Positions 61,805-64,000 of a stretch of DNA of 64,000 nt are shown piece after piece. A model generated the notes under the pieces. That model was not told where the DNA came from, made no database searches, and saw only the letters and a program-made list of their open reading frames with translations. A program made the translations under genes and the position numbers. Every line of letters begins with the position of its first letter. Position 1 is the stretch's first letter. Origin of the DNA: SIG78 sp045635745 (GTDB lineage Bacteria; Verrucomicrobiota; Lentisphaeria; Victivallales; Victivallaceae); NCBI GenBank assembly GCA_045635745.1, contig JAZTWG010000018.1, forward strand, positions 135,937 through 199,936, in the 5' to 3' direction.

Positions 61805-62431
61805 ATGATAGCGCGATTGCATGGAGTTCTGCTCGAAAGCGAATATACACGTTGTATAGTCGATGTGCAGGGTGTGGGTTACGATGTACAAATACCTTTA
61901 AGTACATTTGATAAATTGCCGCGTACCGGAGAAGAAGTCACGTTGTGGATCTCCACGCAGGTGCGCGAAGATGCCATAACGCTCTTCGGTTTTGCCGAAA
62001 AAGATGAAAAAAAGCTCTTTGAAAATCTGCTGGATGTCTCCGGTATCGGCGGAAAACTTGCATTGGCGATCTTAAGCGGTATGCCGCTGGAGAGTTTGTG
62101 TAATGCAATCGTAAATGGCGATGTAAAACTTTTGAGCAAGATCTCCGGCGTGGGCAAACGCACCGCCGAAAGGCTGGTTGTCGATCTGCACGACAAGCTG
62201 CCCAAACTGGGCATGAGCTTTGCCGGCAGCGCATCAACTGCTGCCGTCGCCCAAGACGATCCGCGCAGCGAAGCAGTAAACGATGCCTTGCTGGCCTTGA
62301 GTCAACTGGGCTTCAAAAACGAACAAGCCAGAGAAAAAGTCAACGCAATCGCCGCCAGCCTGCCTCCGGAAGAGTGCAGCAGCGAAAACCTTCTGCGTCT
62401 GGCGATCCAGCAATTAGCCGGATCAAGATGA
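61805..62431 (+). CDS. ruvA: Holliday junction branch migration protein RuvA
   Basis: 208 residues. OB-fold N-terminus (MIARLHGVLLESEYTRCIVDVQGVGYDVQIP), two helix-hairpin-helix motifs (LLDVSGIGGKLALAILSG; LSKISGVGKRTAERLVVDL), and a C-terminal domain III (DALLALSQLGFKNEQAREKV) that contacts RuvB. ruvB is not immediately downstream. GAGG precedes ATG. Confidence 0.98.
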   Translation: MIARLHGVLLESEYTRCIVDVQGVGYDVQIPLSTFDKLPRTGEEVTLWISTQVREDAITLFGFAEKDEKKLFENLLDVSGIGGKLALAILSGMPLESLCNAIVNGDVKLLSKISGVGKRTAERLVVDLHDKLPKLGMSFAGSASTAAVAQDDPRSEAVNDALLALSQLGFKNEQAREKVNAIAASLPPEECSSENLLRLAIQQLAGSR

Positions 62432-62563
62432 AAAACCGAAGCTGTTAAATGGCACCCAGATCATGTTGAAATGAATCATACAAAATGGTTTTATGACGGC
62501 AGATTGCCGGATAATATAAAAATCATAGCGACAGATAAAAGTATTTTTGCTGAATCAAAATAA
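62432..62563 (+). pseudogene. Possible relic of a coding region after ruvA
   Basis: Open for 43 codons in the ruvA frame directly after its stop, ending TAA at 62561. It reads like real protein (HPDHVEMNHTKWFYDGRLPD, then IATDKSIFAESK). The only ATG, at 62471, gives 30 residues with no good ribosome-binding site. The sequence could be the tail end of a gene lost by recombination; no family was recognised. The rest of 62564-62635 shows nothing. Confidence 0.3.
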
Positions 62564-62635
62564 CAGCAAATAATATGTATATTGAGCTTTAAGGTATCAT
62601 TCCGGCGGGAGGAGCGGCTTGTTATCTATTCATTA

Positions 62636-62749
62636 AATAGAGAAAATCAGCAAAACTTGCAAAAATCTACAATAGAATGCTTGACAAATACCGTTGACCG
62701 GTGTATTCTAATAGAGAAAACAGGCAAAACTTGCAAAAATCTCTAATAG
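62636..62749 (+). repeat. 40-bp direct repeat flanking a promoter
   Basis: 62636-62675 and 62710-62749 share AATAGAGAAAA, then GCAAAACTTGCAAAAATCT, then AATAG, with about five differences in 40 bp. The second copy overlaps the -10 end of the promoter at 62681-62709 and reaches to 12 bases before the ATPase start. Confidence 0.8.
62681..62709 (+). promoter_or_regulatory. Strong predicted promoter of the ATPase gene
   Basis: TTGACA (62681-62686), 17 bp, TATTCT (62704-62709). The -35 is a perfect consensus; transcription would begin inside the second direct repeat. Confidence 0.65.
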
Positions 62750-62760
62750 GAGCGGTGTTT

Positions 62761-64000
62761 ATGGAAATACAACGGCAATTTTACCTTGATGAACTGATCC
62801 GCAAGCAGGGGAACGGATTTGTCAAAATCATTACCGGATTGCGGCGGTGCGGAAAATCTTACCTTTTGCGTACCATTTTTAAAAATCATCTGCTCGCCAA
62901 TGGCATTGCTCCGGAAGAGATCGTGGAAATGGCGTTTGATGAACGCGACAACAAAAAGTTCCGCGATCCCGATCTCTTTTATGAATTTGCCAAAGAGAAA
63001 CTTGCCCAACAGCCGGATACTATCTTTCTGCTTGATGAGATCCAGCTGCTTGGTGACTTTGAGTCTGTCCTCAACGGTTTGCTTGGAAAGAATGCCGAAA
63101 TTTACGCTACCGGCAGCAATGCTAAATTCCTTTCCAAAGACATCATAACCGAGTTCCGGGGGCGCGGCGATGAGATCCACATGACTCCGCTGACCTTTGC
63201 CGAGTATTTTTCCATTTTCAACGATGATAAAATCAGTCGTTTTCAGGAATATATGCTCTACGGCGGTCTGCCATTGGTGGCATTGGCAGTTTCTCCGGAA
63301 GATAAAATCGCCATTCTCAATGCCCTTTATACCGAAACTTATCTGCGGGATATTGTGGGCAGAAACAAGATCCGGAAAGTTGCGGAACTGGAAAACTTGC
63401 TGGACATCCTTGCTTCAACCATCGGCAGTCTGGTCAATCCGGAAAAATTACGCAAAACTTTTCACAGTGTCAAGAATTCCAAAATAAACGCTTCCACTCT
63501 TACCAAGTATATTGCGTATCTGGAAGATGCCTATTTGCTTGAAGCTGCCCAGCGTTATGACATCAAGGGTAAAGCATATATCGAAACTCCGCAGAAATAT
63601 TATTATTCTGACTTGGGTTTGCGCAACGCCCGTTTGAATTTCCGTCAGTTGGAAGAAACTCACAGCATGGAAAACATCATCTACAACGAGCTTCGCCACC
63701 GCAAATTCAATGTGGATATCGGTCAAGTTACCGTTAATGAAAAGAACACTGCCGGAACTTACAGCCGCAAACAGCTTGAAGTGGATTTTGTTGCCAATAA
63801 AGGTTCAAAACGTTACTACATCCAATCTGCCTATATCATTCCTGATGCGGAAAAGCGCCAACAGGAGATCCGGTCACTTTTGAAGATCGATGATTCTTTC
63901 AAAAAGATCGTTATCACCTCCCACGCTCCGGCTCCGCTGTATGATGAACACGGCATATTGACCATGAGCATTTACGACTTTCTGCTGAATCCGGACAGTC
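62761..64000 (+). CDS. AAA-family ATPase with DUF4143-type C-terminus, 3' end outside window
   Basis: At least 413 residues, open at the window edge. AGGAGCGG lies upstream of ATG 62761. Walker A TGLRRCGKSYLL, Walker B-like TIFLLDEIQLLGDFE, then a sensor ATGSNAKFLSKD and the domain LTFAEYFSIF...YGGLPLVALAV seen in the AAA_14/DUF4143 family. The C-terminal half has TYLRDIVGRNKIRKVAEL and a PD-(D/E)xK-like strand LEVDFVANKG with Gln in the place expected for Lys. Many genomes of this group carry several paralogues; the function is uncertain. It sits behind a direct repeat, possibly a trace of paralogue recombination. Confidence 0.88.
   Translation, partial: MEIQRQFYLDELIRKQGNGFVKIITGLRRCGKSYLLRTIFKNHLLANGIAPEEIVEMAFDERDNKKFRDPDLFYEFAKEKLAQQPDTIFLLDEIQLLGDFESVLNGLLGKNAEIYATGSNAKFLSKDIITEFRGRGDEIHMTPLTFAEYFSIFNDDKISRFQEYMLYGGLPLVALAVSPEDKIAILNALYTETYLRDIVGRNKIRKVAELENLLDILASTIGSLVNPEKLRKTFHSVKNSKINASTLTKYIAYLEDAYLLEAAQRYDIKGKAYIETPQKYYYSDLGLRNARLNFRQLEETHSMENIIYNELRHRKFNVDIGQVTVNEKNTAGTYSRKQLEVDFVANKGSKRYYIQSAYIIPDAEKRQQEIRSLLKIDDSFKKIVITSHAPAPLYDEHGILTMSIYDFLLNPDS

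Noticed and set aside
62761..64000. Mobile-element or prophage boundary at the right edge
   Set aside because: The ATPase gene and direct repeat are suggestive, but no integrase, transposase or attachment-site pair is present in the window.

Overview
The window comes from the chromosome of a Gram-negative (diderm), probably anaerobic or microaerophilic bacterium of the PVC group. Lentisphaerota, Victivallis-like, is my best guess. The reasons are a Kdo/lipid A/LPS-transport gene set (kdsA, kdsB, kdsC, lptB, a long OstA-type protein, lpxA), a rubrerythrin/rubredoxin fusion, orphan secretin-like proteins, a 'KYP..DDGG' C-terminal domain typical of PVC membrane proteins, and a large glycosidase-like protein resembling the DUF6259 family. 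The taxonomic call rests on recognised families, not on a marker-gene search. Coding density is high, base composition is moderate, and no phage, IS transposase, CRISPR array, rRNA or tRNA was found.

Layout. 1-3284 (+): the end of a bifunctional NAD(P)HX repair gene, two small membrane-associated unknowns and a flavin reductase-rubredoxin-rubredoxin-rubrerythrin fusion. 3285-4257: non-coding and repeat-rich (terminator, two-hairpin element, structured repeat, three tandem units of about 172-193 bp). 4258-23381 (-): a long run of essential genes, namely grpE-dnaJ-smpB; aroQ-accB-accC-Asp23-AmaP-like-maf-unknown-kdsB-kdsA-kdsC-OstA/Lpt-lptB; ftsK-rodZ; rpmJ-rpsM-rpsK-rpoA-rplQ. 23382-24084: promoter region plus a small inverted-repeat-bounded element. 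24085-27476 (+): creD and a large unknown membrane protein. 27477-27988: terminator and further copies of the dispersed repeats. 27989-32485 (-): lpxA, two different phosphoglycerate-mutase-like enzymes and a DnaQ-type exonuclease. 32678-44814: an SGNH hydrolase, two secretin-like proteins, a lipoprotein, an AraC regulator divergent from a TonB-like protein, then ppk1, a D-aminoacylase-like enzyme and a WecA-type transferase. 44911-50448 (+): a radical SAM enzyme, then mreC-mreD-mrdA with a degenerate short-chain dehydrogenase and a small membrane protein. 50463-56343: coaB, NAD kinase, a SpoU methyltransferase, sixA, glnS and glyQS. 56606-62431 (+): a glycosidase-like protein, then aroB-dprA-nadC-ruvA. 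62432-64000: a relic reading frame, a 40-bp direct repeat around a strong promoter, and the start of a DUF4143-type ATPase.

How the genes work together. The largest theme is envelope construction: fatty-acid supply (accB/accC), lipid A (lpxA), Kdo (kdsABC), LPS transport (lptB and the OstA protein), undecaprenyl-linked glycan initiation (WecA-like), and cell shape and division (mreCD, PBP2, RodZ-like, FtsK). A second theme is information processing (the alpha ribosomal operon, glnS, glyQS, smpB, dprA, ruvA).

Promoters follow a recognisable pattern, TTGNNN-16/17-TATATT, often with GC just before the -10 box. The most unusual items are the rubrerythrin fusion with a perfect internal ribosome-binding site, the roughly seven-module OstA protein that could be a one-piece LPS bridge, the accB-accC-Asp23-AmaP arrangement with strand-specific wobble hairpins in its intergenic gap, and several families of structured non-coding repeats.
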